64,000 nucleotides of DNA from Flavobacterium tagetis (GCF_016735615.1 NZ_JAERSF010000003.1:1-64000); one strand, 5' to 3'. Shown: positions 35,984-45,044, numbered from the stretch's first letter. Notes: generated from the letters alone by a model not told the origin. Program-made: numbers and translations.

Positions 35984-38023
35984 ATGAAAAAGAATATTTT
36001 TTTACTGGGCTTTTTCCTACTGTTTTCCATATTCGTAAAGGCTCAGATATACAATCCCATAAAATGGAAAACCAGTGTCGAGAAAATTTCTGATACTGAA
36101 TACGAATTGCAGGCAAAAGCCATTATAGAATCGGGTTGGCATTTGTACAGTCAAGAAGTTGCAGACGGAGGACCGATTCCAACTCATTTTAATTTTATAA
36201 AAAGCGCAGATTTTCAGTTAACGGATGCTGTAAAAGAAGAAAAAGGAAAAACGGTTAACGATCCTGTCTTTAAAATGCAGATTAAGTTTTTTGAAAAGGA
36301 AACTACTTTTAAGCAGCGCGTTAAAATACTTTCGTCCAAACCTTTCAAGATCAAGGCTGAAGTCGAATTTATGGTTTGTAATGATGAAAATTGTTTGCCG
36401 CCAAGTTCAGACGAATTGGAGTTTGCCGTTAGCCCTTCCGCGAAAGCGAAAACTTTAATAGAAGCTGCTGTAAAGGAAGAAACAAAAGCAGAAGTAATAG
36501 ATTCTTCGGTTACCGAAATAAAAAAAACAGTAGAAATTATTCCTGCTGAAGCTGTAAAAACACCTCAGAAAGAAATCAAAAAAAGAGAACCAAAGACCGA
36601 ATCTAGAAGTTTGTGGACGATTTTTCTATTGTCGTTTTTCTCTGGATTTGCGGCATTGCTAACGCCTTGTGTTTTCCCTATGATTCCGATGACGGTGAGT
36701 TTTTTTACCAAACAAAGCAAAACCAAATCGCAAGGAATAAGAAAAGCCATTTTTTACGGAATCGCCATTATTGCTATTTATATCTTTTTGGGAGCCGTTG
36801 TAACTTGGGTTTTTGGAGCAGATTCGCTTAATGCACTTTCTACCAACGTTTGGTTTAATCTGATCTTTTTTGTGCTTTTAATGATTTTTGCGTTTTCATT
36901 TTTGGGTGCATTCGAAATCATGCTTCCAAATGCATGGGCAAACAAAGTCGATTCGCAAGCCGATAGAGGCGGAATCGTCGGAATATTGTTTATGGCTTTA
37001 GCTCTGGCAATTGTGTCTTTTTCTTGTACAGGACCAATCGTAGGCACTTTATTGGTCGAAGCTGCGTCACGCGGAGGAATTGCACCTTTTGTCGGAATGT
37101 TTGGTTTTTCTCTGGCTTTGGCTTTGCCATTTACTTTATTTGCTGCTTTTCCAGGCTGGCTGAATTCGCTTCCGAAATCGGGTGGATGGTTAAATTCTGT
37201 TAAAGTATTTTTAGGATTTTTAGAGATGGCTCTGGCCTTCAAATTCCTTTCTAATGCCGATTTGGTTTTGCAATTGCATTGGCTGGAAAGAGAAACTTTT
37301 CTAGCAATTTGGATTGCCATTTTTGGAACATTGGCTTTTTATTTATTCGGAAAAATTCAGCTGCCGCATGATAGTCCAGTTTCGAGTATTAGTGTTGGAA
37401 GATTAGGATTGGGCGTTTTGGTTTTGGCTTTCACTATTTATTTAATTCCGGGTATTTGGGGCGCGCCTCTTAAAATGATTAGCGGTTTTCCGCCACCGAT
37501 GCATTATAGCGAAATTCCAAATGGTTTGAATAATTCCAGTCCAAAAGAAATAACTCAAAATCTTCCAGAAGGAGCAGAGCTTGGACCCCATAATATTATG
37601 GCATTTACTGACTATGATTTAGGTATGAAATATGCCAAAAAGATTGGAAAACCGGTTATGATAGATTTTACAGGTCACGCTTGTGTAAACTGCCGAAAAA
37701 TGGAGGACAATGTTTGGTCTGACGAAAAGGTTCAGAAAATCTTAAAAGGCGATTTGGTTCTAATTTCGCTTTATGTAGACGATAAAAGAGAACTGAATCC
37801 GAGCGAACAGATTACTTCTCAGATAACTGGGAAAAAATTAAAATATATTGGTCAGAAATGGAGCGAATTTCAAACGCTGACATACAAAACCAATGCACAG
37901 CCATTTTATGTTTTAGTAGATCATAACGGAGAAACACTCAACGAAACCTCGGCTTATAATCCAGATATCGAAGAGTATTTGAATTGGCTTAAAAAAGGAG
38001 TTTCTAATTTTGAGAAAAGCTAA
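35984..38023 (+). CDS. dsbD: DsbD-type thiol:disulfide interchange protein
   Basis: A 679-residue protein with a signal peptide, an N-terminal DsbD-alpha-like domain (about 22-150, with FMVCNDENCLPP), a low-complexity linker (155-205) and a membrane domain of roughly eight helices (about 208-480). The membrane cysteines are Cys229 in LTPCVFPM and Cys348 in SCTGPIVG. The C-terminal thioredoxin domain has Cys567-Val-Asn-Cys570 in ACVNCRKMEDNVW. It carries electrons from cytoplasmic thioredoxin to the periplasm, which could feed the thioredoxin-fold and TlpA proteins encoded upstream. Its own terminator follows. Confidence 0.93.
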   Translation: MKKNIFLLGFFLLFSIFVKAQIYNPIKWKTSVEKISDTEYELQAKAIIESGWHLYSQEVADGGPIPTHFNFIKSADFQLTDAVKEEKGKTVNDPVFKMQIKFFEKETTFKQRVKILSSKPFKIKAEVEFMVCNDENCLPPSSDELEFAVSPSAKAKTLIEAAVKEETKAEVIDSSVTEIKKTVEIIPAEAVKTPQKEIKKREPKTESRSLWTIFLLSFFSGFAALLTPCVFPMIPMTVSFFTKQSKTKSQGIRKAIFYGIAIIAIYIFLGAVVTWVFGADSLNALSTNVWFNLIFFVLLMIFAFSFLGAFEIMLPNAWANKVDSQADRGGIVGILFMALALAIVSFSCTGPIVGTLLVEAASRGGIAPFVGMFGFSLALALPFTLFAAFPGWLNSLPKSGGWLNSVKVFLGFLEMALAFKFLSNADLVLQLHWLERETFLAIWIAIFGTLAFYLFGKIQLPHDSPVSSISVGRLGLGVLVLAFTIYLIPGIWGAPLKMISGFPPPMHYSEIPNGLNNSSPKEITQNLPEGAELGPHNIMAFTDYDLGMKYAKKIGKPVMIDFTGHACVNCRKMEDNVWSDEKVQKILKGDLVLISLYVDDKRELNPSEQITSQITGKKLKYIGQKWSEFQTLTYKTNAQPFYVLVDHNGETLNETSAYNPDIEEYLNWLKKGVSNFEKS

Positions 38024-38059
38024 AATTCAGAATTCTTATTTATAATTATGTTGTTAATC

Positions 38060-38094
38060 AAAAAGGGAATAGTTTGCGAGCTATTCCCTTTTTT
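38060..38094 (+). terminator. Intrinsic terminator after dsbD
   Basis: AAAAAGGGAATAG (38060-38072) pairs with CTATTCCCTTTTT (38081-38093) over 13 bp, with a T run. It closes the 18-kb island. Confidence 0.92.
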
Positions 38095-38104
38095 GTTCTT
38101 AGTA

Positions 38105-38323
38105 TAGTAAGAAATTATTGCGTCTGGTAGAACACAAGTTTTTGCACTCCCGATAACTATCGGGATAAATTGATTTTCACAGATTTTTTTAGTTGCCACG
38201 AATTACACCAATTAACGCGAATCGGTTTTAATTTGAAGCTAAAAAATAATCTTTTTAATCCTTGAAATCTGTGGCAGAAAAATATTAAGAAAGCACTGTG
38301 TCTGGCAGAACACTAGTTTTTTG
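38105..38323. repeat. Palindromic element flanked by ~40-bp direct repeats
   Basis: A copy of the DUF1810 gene's 3' end (about 38105-38144) repeats the true 3' end (38283-38323) at roughly 33 of 40 positions. Between them lie a perfect hairpin TCCCGAT-AACT-ATCGGGA (38148-38165) and a 9-bp inverted pair CACAGATTT (38178-38186) / AAATCTGTG (38265-38273). They also enclose phrases such as 'GCCACGAATTACACCAATTA' of the type dispersed in Flavobacterium genomes. It looks like a repeat that arrived at, or duplicated, the 3' end of the gene. Confidence 0.65.
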
Positions 38324-38743
38324 TGTAAAATTTAAAGTCAGCTGATCCAAATGCCCAAAGAAAAAAGTATCTAAAACCTGCTGAAAAACAGGATGCGCAT
38401 TTTCAACCTGAACAAATAAACTCATAGAAGAATGCAATTTTTTGGCGCCTAAATCTCCCAGAATTCCCTCAGCCGATTTTTTGTTTAAAGTCAGTAAAAG
38501 TTTCGAAATCTCAATTAAATGTTTCGACAAAATCGGATGATTTAAGAATTCAGTAGCCTCTTTTAAATCGGCAACAGCATAATAATCAGAAATAGTGCTT
38601 TTCCCTAAACCTTTAATCTGCGGAAAAATAAACCACATCCAGTGTGTTTCTTTTTTGCCTTTTTTAATTTCAGAAAGAGCAGTCAAATACAATTTGTTTT
38701 GCGCGTCTAAAAATCGCGTCAAATCATTCTTAGCGTAGATCAT
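38285..38743 (-). CDS. DUF1810 family protein
   Basis: About 152 residues with the DUF1810 signature: LTRFLDAQNKLYLTAL, HWMWFIFPQIKGLGKS, YYAVADLKEATEFLNHPIL. Function unknown; soluble. I start it at the ATG at 38743, just before the family core; a GTG at 38797 would add 18 residues that do not look like the family. The last 12 or so codons are present a second time, diverged, about 180 bases downstream, flanking a palindromic repeat. Confidence 0.85.
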   Translation of the reverse strand: MIYAKNDLTRFLDAQNKLYLTALSEIKKGKKETHWMWFIFPQIKGLGKSTISDYYAVADLKEATEFLNHPILSKHLIEISKLLLTLNKKSAEGILGDLGAKKLHSSMSLFVQVENAHPVFQQVLDTFFFGHLDQLTLNFTQKTSVLPDTVLS

Positions 38744-39097
38744 GTTTTGATTCTGTATTAAATCGTTTATATATGGAGTTTCTTTAATAGGTAACACGGT
38801 TGCACTGCTTTAATATTCTTTGTCAAAATTTTCGAACATCAAAAGTAAAGCACCAATTTTATTAGAAGTTATAGAATTGCAGTTGGGCGTTATATAATTC
38901 CGATAACCCTGTAAGAATGCCTTGTTAATATAATTTTAAAGTTTTGAATGATTCTAAATTCTAATGTTATTTTAATGTTCCAGAAAAAAAATGGCTCTAA
39001 CTTGCGCGCTCAGAAAAAATGTAATAAACGCCTTAAATCACTGGTATTTTCAATCAAAACAAGGTGATTTAGTTAAACTTTCAGCCTTTTTTAGAAT
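38744..39097. other. Intergenic region between divergent genes
   Basis: This 354-base divergent gap has no plausible gene. It must contain promoters for the DUF1810 gene and for the 134-residue protein gene at 39098, but I see no clear -33/-7 pair and no strong dyad. Confidence 0.55.
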
Positions 39098-39502
39098 ATG
39101 TTGAACAAAATTAAAAATAGCTTTTTATGTAAATGCCTTCAGGTGTTACTAGTCGGCTATTTTCTAATTAGCAGCTTAAATATTTCTAATAGCGTAGGCC
39201 GAATCTTAAGCGATAATGCTGAAACTTATACGGTAAAAGGCATTACCTGCAACTTCTTGAAAAAAATCTTTAAATGTGATGGAGTTCCAGAAGAACTGGA
39301 AGACTATAAAACAAAAGATACCAAAACAGCTAAATTGGCAAAAGGAATTCCCTTAATGGAATATTTAGTTTCATCAGAATCTTTGATGCCTAATTTTTAT
39401 TTTTTAATAGAATCAGAAGGGAAAAAATATATCGATAATACAATCTTCTCGTTTGGTTTTCATGGTAAAATAGACATACCGCCTCCTCGGTTGAATTCAT
39501 AA
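39098..39502 (+). CDS. Hypothetical exported or membrane-anchored protein
   Basis: A 134-residue protein with an N-terminal hydrophobic stretch (residues 13-30) serving as signal or anchor. The rest is small and soluble, with three cysteines besides those in the signal region (ITCNFLKKIFKCDGV), and ends in IDIPPPRLNS. No family is recognised. It lies about 100 bases ahead of the ABC exporter operon on the same strand and may be part of it, for example as a substrate or accessory protein; that is only position-based. Confidence 0.55.
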   Translation: MLNKIKNSFLCKCLQVLLVGYFLISSLNISNSVGRILSDNAETYTVKGITCNFLKKIFKCDGVPEELEDYKTKDTKTAKLAKGIPLMEYLVSSESLMPNFYFLIESEGKKYIDNTIFSFGFHGKIDIPPPRLNS

Positions 39503-39604
39503 ATACTTGTTTTTTAAGGATTAGGATGAGAATCTTAATCCATATCTGCGGTTTTTGCCGTATATTTATTCTATGTAATAATCTTGTATTTATACTTTAA
39601 ATTC

Positions 39605-41260
39605 ATGACACCATTCAAACGATTTTACAACTTATTGCAGCTAGATAAGCGCGATGTGTATCAAATTATCTTCTATGCTGCATTTGCAGGGTTAGTAAAT
39701 CTTTCTCTGCCTTTGGGAATCCAAGCAATTATTAATTTTATTCAAAGCGGACAGTTGAGCGTCTCGTGGATCGTTCTCGTAATTCTGGTTACGGTCGGAG
39801 TAGGCTTTGGAGGAGTGCTGACTATTTTGCAGCTTCGTATTGTAGAAAATCTGCAGCAGCGAATTTTTGTTCGATCTTCTTTTGAATTTGCTTATAGGAT
39901 GCCCTTAATTAAATTTAAAGAAATGTACTCGGAGTATGCTCCAGAAAAAGCAAATCGTTTTTTCGATACTTTGATGGTACAGAAAGGAACTGCAAAACTA
40001 TTGCTTGATTTCTGTACAGCGTTCCTTCAGGTTGGTCTGGGTATCATTTTATTAGTGCTTTACCATTCTTTCTTTATGGTAATCGGACTCCTTTTTATTG
40101 TCATATTATATGTCATTTTTAAATTTTCGTACAGAGACGGTTTAGAAACCAGTTTGAACGAATCGAAATTTAAATATAAAGTAGCAGCATGGCTTCAGGA
40201 AATTGCACGCAACAGAGAAAGTTTCCGCAGAAAAGGAGCTTTTGAATATGCTTTGGAAAGAAATGACGGCTACGTAACCAATTATGTCAATTACCGCGAA
40301 AAACACTTTCAGGTAATGAAGAAACAATATATTCAGCTTACTATTTTTAAAGTAATTGTTACTGCTGCCTTATTATCGATCGGTGGTTTTCTGGTAATTC
40401 ACCACCAAATGAACATAGGGCAGTTCGTAGCAGCTGAAATTGTGATTGTATTATTGATCAACTCGGTCGAAAAAATTATTTTCGGACTGGAGTCTTTCTA
40501 TGATGTTTTGACTTCTGTTGAAAAAATTGGTCAGGTGACCGATATGGAAATTTCGTGTGTTCCTCAAACTTCAGACAAAACAGAAAAAGGAATCAATATC
40601 GAAACCGAAAGCATCAGTTACAATTATCCAGAACACAATAAAAAATCACTTAAGAATATTAATCTAAAAATTGCTCAGGGAGAAAAAATCATTCTTACAG
40701 GAACAAATGGTGCGGGAAAAAGTACTTTACTGCGACTTCTTTCTGGGGTTTTAGAACCTGAAAGCGGTGCAATGTATGTGACTGATAATTATATGAATCG
40801 TCTTAACGAAGATACTTATAGAGCACAATCGGGAACACTTTTGCAAGGTGATACACTTTTTGCGGGAACCATACGCGAGAATATTGTTTTTGGAAATGAA
40901 AAACTAAATAGCGATGATTTAAAATGGGCTTTAGATAATGTTGGACTGACACCATACATTAAAACTTTTGAGAACGGATTGGAGAATCAAATCCATCCCG
41001 GCGGTCGTGAACTTTCTGCTTCTGATGTTCAAAAGATTCTTTTGGCAAGAAGTATTGTGGGTAAACCAAATATCTTATTCTTAGAAGATCCGGTTGATAA
41101 AATGGACGAAATTACTTCGAGTAAAATTGTTGATTTTTTACTTTCTGATGAAAATGACTGGACGGTTATTGTAACTTCTAAAAATGATGTTTGGAAAAGC
41201 AAATGCAGTCGTATGATTACGATTGATGACGGAAAAATTATTAACGACATAAAGCTTTAA
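39605..41260 (+). CDS. ABC exporter, fused membrane and ATPase domains, degenerate ATPase
   Basis: A 551-residue half-transporter: six membrane helices (about 20-310), then an ATPase domain. Walker A is intact (GTNGAGKST, from 366) and the Q-loop is present (LLQGD). The other motifs are not: the signature reads LSASD at 470-474 instead of LSGGQ, Walker B reads LFLEDP so that Glu494-Asp495 replace the usual Asp-Glu, and the H-loop region TVIVTSKND lacks the histidine. It is encoded with HlyD and TolC genes (2- and 1-base gaps), as type I secretion or multidrug exporters are. I start it at the ATG at 39605; a TTG seven codons upstream is unlikely. It may hydrolyse ATP poorly or need a partner. 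Confidence 0.88.
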   Translation: MTPFKRFYNLLQLDKRDVYQIIFYAAFAGLVNLSLPLGIQAIINFIQSGQLSVSWIVLVILVTVGVGFGGVLTILQLRIVENLQQRIFVRSSFEFAYRMPLIKFKEMYSEYAPEKANRFFDTLMVQKGTAKLLLDFCTAFLQVGLGIILLVLYHSFFMVIGLLFIVILYVIFKFSYRDGLETSLNESKFKYKVAAWLQEIARNRESFRRKGAFEYALERNDGYVTNYVNYREKHFQVMKKQYIQLTIFKVIVTAALLSIGGFLVIHHQMNIGQFVAAEIVIVLLINSVEKIIFGLESFYDVLTSVEKIGQVTDMEISCVPQTSDKTEKGINIETESISYNYPEHNKKSLKNINLKIAQGEKIILTGTNGAGKSTLLRLLSGVLEPESGAMYVTDNYMNRLNEDTYRAQSGTLLQGDTLFAGTIRENIVFGNEKLNSDDLKWALDNVGLTPYIKTFENGLENQIHPGGRELSASDVQKILLARSIVGKPNILFLEDPVDKMDEITSSKIVDFLLSDENDWTVIVTSKNDVWKSKCSRMITIDDGKIINDIKL

Positions 41261-41262
41261 TC

Positions 41263-42615
41263 ATGCTCAACCTATCTAAAGATAACAACGTACTTATAAC
41301 GCCGGGCAAATACAAATCGATTACAAGCGTTGCCCGAAGACCTCATTACGAAATTTTAAACAAAGTCATAATCGGATTTTTGATTTTTGGTGTTGCCTGT
41401 CTTTTTCTGCCTTGGACACAGAATATTTCGGGAACTGGTTCTGTTACGACTTTAAAGCCAGACCAAAGACCGCAAACTGTTCACAATGCTATTGCTGGTA
41501 GAATCGAAAAATGGTTTGTAAAAGAAGGTGACTATGTAAAAAAAGGAGATACAATACTTTATATTTCGGAGATTAAAGAAGATTATTTGGATCCTAATCT
41601 TGTTGATAATACTAAACAGCAGGTAGATGCCAAAAAAATGGCGGTAGAATCGTATGGAGATAAAGTAAATTCTCTTGATGTTCAGGCACAATCGCTTAAC
41701 ACAGAAAGACAGTTGAAATTGCAGCAAGCGCAAAATAAAATTCGTCAGTCTCAGCTTAAAATAAAAAGTGACAGTATGGATTTGGTTGCGGTAAAAACAC
41801 AGCTTCGAATTGCAAAAACACAGTTTGACCGTTCGACTGCTTTAAATAAAGAAGGTTTAAAACCAATGACAGATGTCGAGCAGAAAAGATTAAAACTGCA
41901 AGAATCTGAAGCGTATGTAATTACGCAGGAAAATAAATTACTGAGCAGTAAAAACGAATTGATAAATGCAAAAGTAGAAATCAGTAGAATCACTGCTGAA
42001 TATGCTGAAAAAATATCAAAATCGAGAAGTGATAAGTTTACGGCTTTAAGCACGCAATACGATACAGAAGCTCAGGTAAATAAATTAGAAAACCAATATA
42101 CTAATTACAGACTTAGAAATGGTTTGTACTACATTACAGCTCCACAGAGCGGTTATGTAAACCGTGCTTTGTTGGCTGGTCTTGGAGAAACAATTAAAGA
42201 AGGAACTCCTGTTGTAAGTATCATGCCGTCTAAATATGATATTGCCGTAGAAACGTATGTAGATCCAATCGATTTACCGCTGGTGCATAAAGGGGCAAAA
42301 GTTCGCGTTTGGTTTGACGGTTGGCCGAGAATTGTATTCTCAGGATGGCCAGGATTGTCTTATGGAACTTACGGAGGAAAAGTTGTTGCGATAGAAAACT
42401 TCATTAGTCCGAACGGAAAATACAGAATTTTGGTTTCGCCGGATGGAGAAGATCGCCATTGGCCAAAAGAATTGAGTATTGGTGCTGGAGCACAGAGTAT
42501 TGCATTGTTAGAAACCGTTTCAGTTTGGTATGAGATTTGGCGAAACTTAAATGGTTTCCCGCCAAACTATTATAATTCAGGAGAAAAAGAAGAAAAAGGA
42601 AAGGAGAAAAAGTAA
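41263..42615 (+). CDS. HlyD-family membrane fusion protein
   Basis: A 450-residue adaptor with one N-terminal membrane segment (about 31-50), a lipoyl-type half-motif (AIAGRIEKWFVKEGDYVKKGD), a long coiled-coil hairpin (about 110-280) and the second lipoyl half with ITAPQSGYVNRALL. A beta-barrel and membrane-proximal region follow. It links the ABC exporter to the TolC-like protein across the periplasm. The start lies 2 bases after the ABC gene's stop. Confidence 0.92.
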   Translation: MLNLSKDNNVLITPGKYKSITSVARRPHYEILNKVIIGFLIFGVACLFLPWTQNISGTGSVTTLKPDQRPQTVHNAIAGRIEKWFVKEGDYVKKGDTILYISEIKEDYLDPNLVDNTKQQVDAKKMAVESYGDKVNSLDVQAQSLNTERQLKLQQAQNKIRQSQLKIKSDSMDLVAVKTQLRIAKTQFDRSTALNKEGLKPMTDVEQKRLKLQESEAYVITQENKLLSSKNELINAKVEISRITAEYAEKISKSRSDKFTALSTQYDTEAQVNKLENQYTNYRLRNGLYYITAPQSGYVNRALLAGLGETIKEGTPVVSIMPSKYDIAVETYVDPIDLPLVHKGAKVRVWFDGWPRIVFSGWPGLSYGTYGGKVVAIENFISPNGKYRILVSPDGEDRHWPKELSIGAGAQSIALLETVSVWYEIWRNLNGFPPNYYNSGEKEEKGKEKK

Positions 42616-42616
42616 A

Positions 42617-44014
42617 ATGAGAAATCTTGTAAAATTGTTTTCTTTCTTATTTCTATTGAGTTTTTCTACACTGCAGAGCCAGAATTTTAATCAAGAGGAG
42701 CTTACTTTTATTGAGTATTTGGGATATGTGAAAAAATATCATCCGCTCGTAAAACAAGCCAATCTTGAAGTGACAAACGCTCAGGCAAAATTGATGCTGG
42801 CTCGAGGTGGATTTGATCCAAAAATCGAAGTAGATTATAATAAGAAAGAATTTAAAGGCACAGAATATTATTCGTTATTAAACAGCAGTTTCAAAATTCC
42901 GACTTGGTACGGAATTGAAGTTAAAGCAGGTTTTGACGATACAGAGGGACAATATTACAATCCGCAGAACAAAACTCCAGAAGCAGGTTTAACCTCGCTA
43001 GGAATTAATGTTGCTTTGGGGCAGGGAATGTTCATTAACCAAAGAATGGCTGATGTTCGTGAAGGAAAACTTAACGTGAAACTAAGTGACGCACAGCGTA
43101 AATTGAGAGCAATTGAAGTTTTATACCAAGCAAGTGAAGCTTATTTTGAATGGAGAAAAAGCTACAACGAGGCTGAATTGTATAAAAATTACTTAGGTTT
43201 TGCCAGCACTCGCTTTGAAGGTGTTAAAAAATTAATTGCAGCTGGAGACGCGCCAGCAATTGATAGTGTTGAAGCTAAAATTACTGTACGAAACAGAGAA
43301 CTGAATGTTGAAAACGGAAATTTAAAACTGGCAAAAGCAAAACTGAAACTAGCTAATTTTTTATGGATAGAAAATGTTCCGGTTGAATTGGGAGATTTAG
43401 TGAAACCAGAGCAGAATTTAATTCAGACCATAGAAGAGACTTTAAAAACAGATGCCATGATGGTTGATGTTGAATCATTAGATTCGCACCCAAAAATTCA
43501 GTCTCTGGAAACTAAAATAGATATTTTGGAAGTCAACCGCCAGCTGAAAGCCAATTCGTTGCTTCCAAAAATTAATGTGGGTTATAACTACATTTCAGAA
43601 CCAAATTACTGGAATAATTTCAACGCTGATGATTATAAGTTTAATATCGATTTCAGTTTTCCGATTTTCTTAAGAAAAGAACGCGGAAGTTTAAAAATGG
43701 CAAAACTGAAAATTCAGGACATGCAGTTTGATATCGGACAGCAGCGATTAGAATTAAAAAATAAAATCAAAGCACAGCAGACTGAAATTGCTTCTTTAAG
43801 AAAACAGAAGGTCGTAATCGACAATCTGGTAAAAGATTATATGACTATGCTGAATTCAGAAGAGAAATTGTTCTCATTTGGAGAAAGTTCAATTTTCTTG
43901 ATCAATTCAAGAGAAAATAATTTGGTTAGCGCAAAATTGTCTCAAATTAGTTTAGAAAACCAGTTTTATCTGTCTAATGCCGAGTTGTACAAAATATTGG
44001 CAAATCCAGATTAA
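42617..44014 (+). CDS. TolC-family outer-membrane channel protein
   Basis: A 465-residue protein; the ATG at 42617 gives a proper signal peptide (ending in LQSQ) and immediately follows the HlyD stop. Two repeated TolC halves are visible, with long amphipathic helices (KKYHPLVKQANLEVTNAQAKLMLA, quoted in part, and LKANSLLPKINVGYNY). It forms the outer-membrane exit duct of this tripartite exporter. A strong terminator ends the operon. Confidence 0.92.
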   Translation: MRNLVKLFSFLFLLSFSTLQSQNFNQEELTFIEYLGYVKKYHPLVKQANLEVTNAQAKLMLARGGFDPKIEVDYNKKEFKGTEYYSLLNSSFKIPTWYGIEVKAGFDDTEGQYYNPQNKTPEAGLTSLGINVALGQGMFINQRMADVREGKLNVKLSDAQRKLRAIEVLYQASEAYFEWRKSYNEAELYKNYLGFASTRFEGVKKLIAAGDAPAIDSVEAKITVRNRELNVENGNLKLAKAKLKLANFLWIENVPVELGDLVKPEQNLIQTIEETLKTDAMMVDVESLDSHPKIQSLETKIDILEVNRQLKANSLLPKINVGYNYISEPNYWNNFNADDYKFNIDFSFPIFLRKERGSLKMAKLKIQDMQFDIGQQRLELKNKIKAQQTEIASLRKQKVVIDNLVKDYMTMLNSEEKLFSFGESSIFLINSRENNLVSAKLSQISLENQFYLSNAELYKILANPD

Positions 44015-44073
44015 TTTAAAAAATATGTAGGCTGTACCAATCTGCATCATATTAATTTTCAGAATTTGAGTTT

Positions 44074-44107
44074 AAAAAGCTTTAGAAATTTTTCTAAAGC
44101 TTTTTTT
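44074..44107 (+). terminator. Intrinsic terminator of the exporter operon
   Basis: AAAAAGCTTTAGAAA (44074-44088) pairs with TTTCTAAAGCTTTTT (44091-44105), followed by more T residues; the innermost pairs will open to make a usable loop. Confidence 0.92.
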
Positions 44108-44133
44108 GTTTTATAGAAATGTTTAGAAAAGCG

Positions 44134-44155
44134 GTTTCATGTTATAATATGAAAC
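44134..44155. promoter_or_regulatory. 22-bp palindrome GTTTCAT-N8-ATGAAAC, copy 1
   Basis: GTTTCAT (44134-44140) and ATGAAAC (44149-44155) are perfect inverted arms around an 8-base AT spacer, 85 bases before the gene at 44241. A nearly identical copy lies at 57983-58004 ahead of the sulfatase gene. A TAAATTTG -7-like element (44188-44195) follows. The stem can be extended to 44127-44162, so it could also act as an RNA hairpin. Confidence 0.55.
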
Positions 44156-44240
44156 CGTTTTTTCAAAACTTGAAATAGTTCTTTCTTTAAATTTGATAGA
44201 CTTTCGTATTTCGCAGCCGTTAATTTAATCTAGACCACAT

Positions 44241-45044
44241 ATGAATTTATTAAAAAGAAGTTTTCTTTTATTCTGTTGCATCATCCTTTCTCAAGTTTTA
44301 AAAGCCCAAGACGCTCCTTACACAATGGGATTTATTCCTGCATCTATAAGCGAAGTTGACGTTGCATTTCCGTTAATAGAAAAATGGCATTTGAGCGGTC
44401 AGGCTGATATGCAACTCGTTACTCAGGGAGCTTACACAAATGGAAATCCTTTTGAATACACACAGCGAAAAGTAATACGACCTTGGATTATTTATTCTGG
44501 TTTTAAAAATATGAAGCTTTGGTTAGGATATGCACACAATCAGAAATATGCGATAGAAGAAGCTGGGAATTATAAAACTTTAGAAAATAGGCTTATCGTT
44601 ATGGGAACTTATACCCAAGAAATGCCGAAAGGATCTCTTTTTGAACAAGTGCGTTTTGAAACTAAATTTTTTGACGATAGAAACGGTAATCATCAAACTA
44701 TACCAAGGCTAAGAGCTCGTTTTGGAGTCAATCATTATTTAAGACAAAGCAAAGAAAAACCAATTTTTCTAGCGCCCAATATTGGGTATTATACCGAATT
44801 GATGCTCAAATTTGCGTCGAAAGATTATGCTGAAGAACATTTTGATATTTTTAGATTATCGGTTTATTATACTGCTGGAATTACGCCAAATATCCACTTC
44901 TTAGCAGGCGTGATCGGACAAATGCAGCTGCGAACCAACGGAACTCAATTTGATGTTTACTACGGACCAATGGTTTCAGTAAAATACAGCGTAAAACCTA
45001 AAGAACGTGAAACTTTCGATAGCGTTGATGGTGGCGCAGATTAG
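44241..45044 (+). CDS. DUF2490-like outer-membrane beta-barrel protein
   Basis: A 267-residue exported protein (signal peptide 1-22, ending LKAQ). The mature part has alternating amphipathic strands with aromatic residues (KLWLGYAHNQKYAI, FEQVRFETKFFDDR, RLRARFGVNHYLR) and ends in a VSVKYSVKP strand, as in DUF2490-type barrels of Bacteroidota. Function unknown. It is a single-gene unit with the palindrome upstream. Confidence 0.7.
   Translation: MNLLKRSFLLFCCIILSQVLKAQDAPYTMGFIPASISEVDVAFPLIEKWHLSGQADMQLVTQGAYTNGNPFEYTQRKVIRPWIIYSGFKNMKLWLGYAHNQKYAIEEAGNYKTLENRLIVMGTYTQEMPKGSLFEQVRFETKFFDDRNGNHQTIPRLRARFGVNHYLRQSKEKPIFLAPNIGYYTELMLKFASKDYAEEHFDIFRLSVYYTAGITPNIHFLAGVIGQMQLRTNGTQFDVYYGPMVSVKYSVKPKERETFDSVDGGAD

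Noticed and set aside
36778..37320. Long antisense frame (180 codons) inside dsbD
   Set aside because: It lies wholly opposite the well-supported DsbD membrane domain and its translation is low-complexity Lys/Ala/Pro sequence typical of an antisense shadow.
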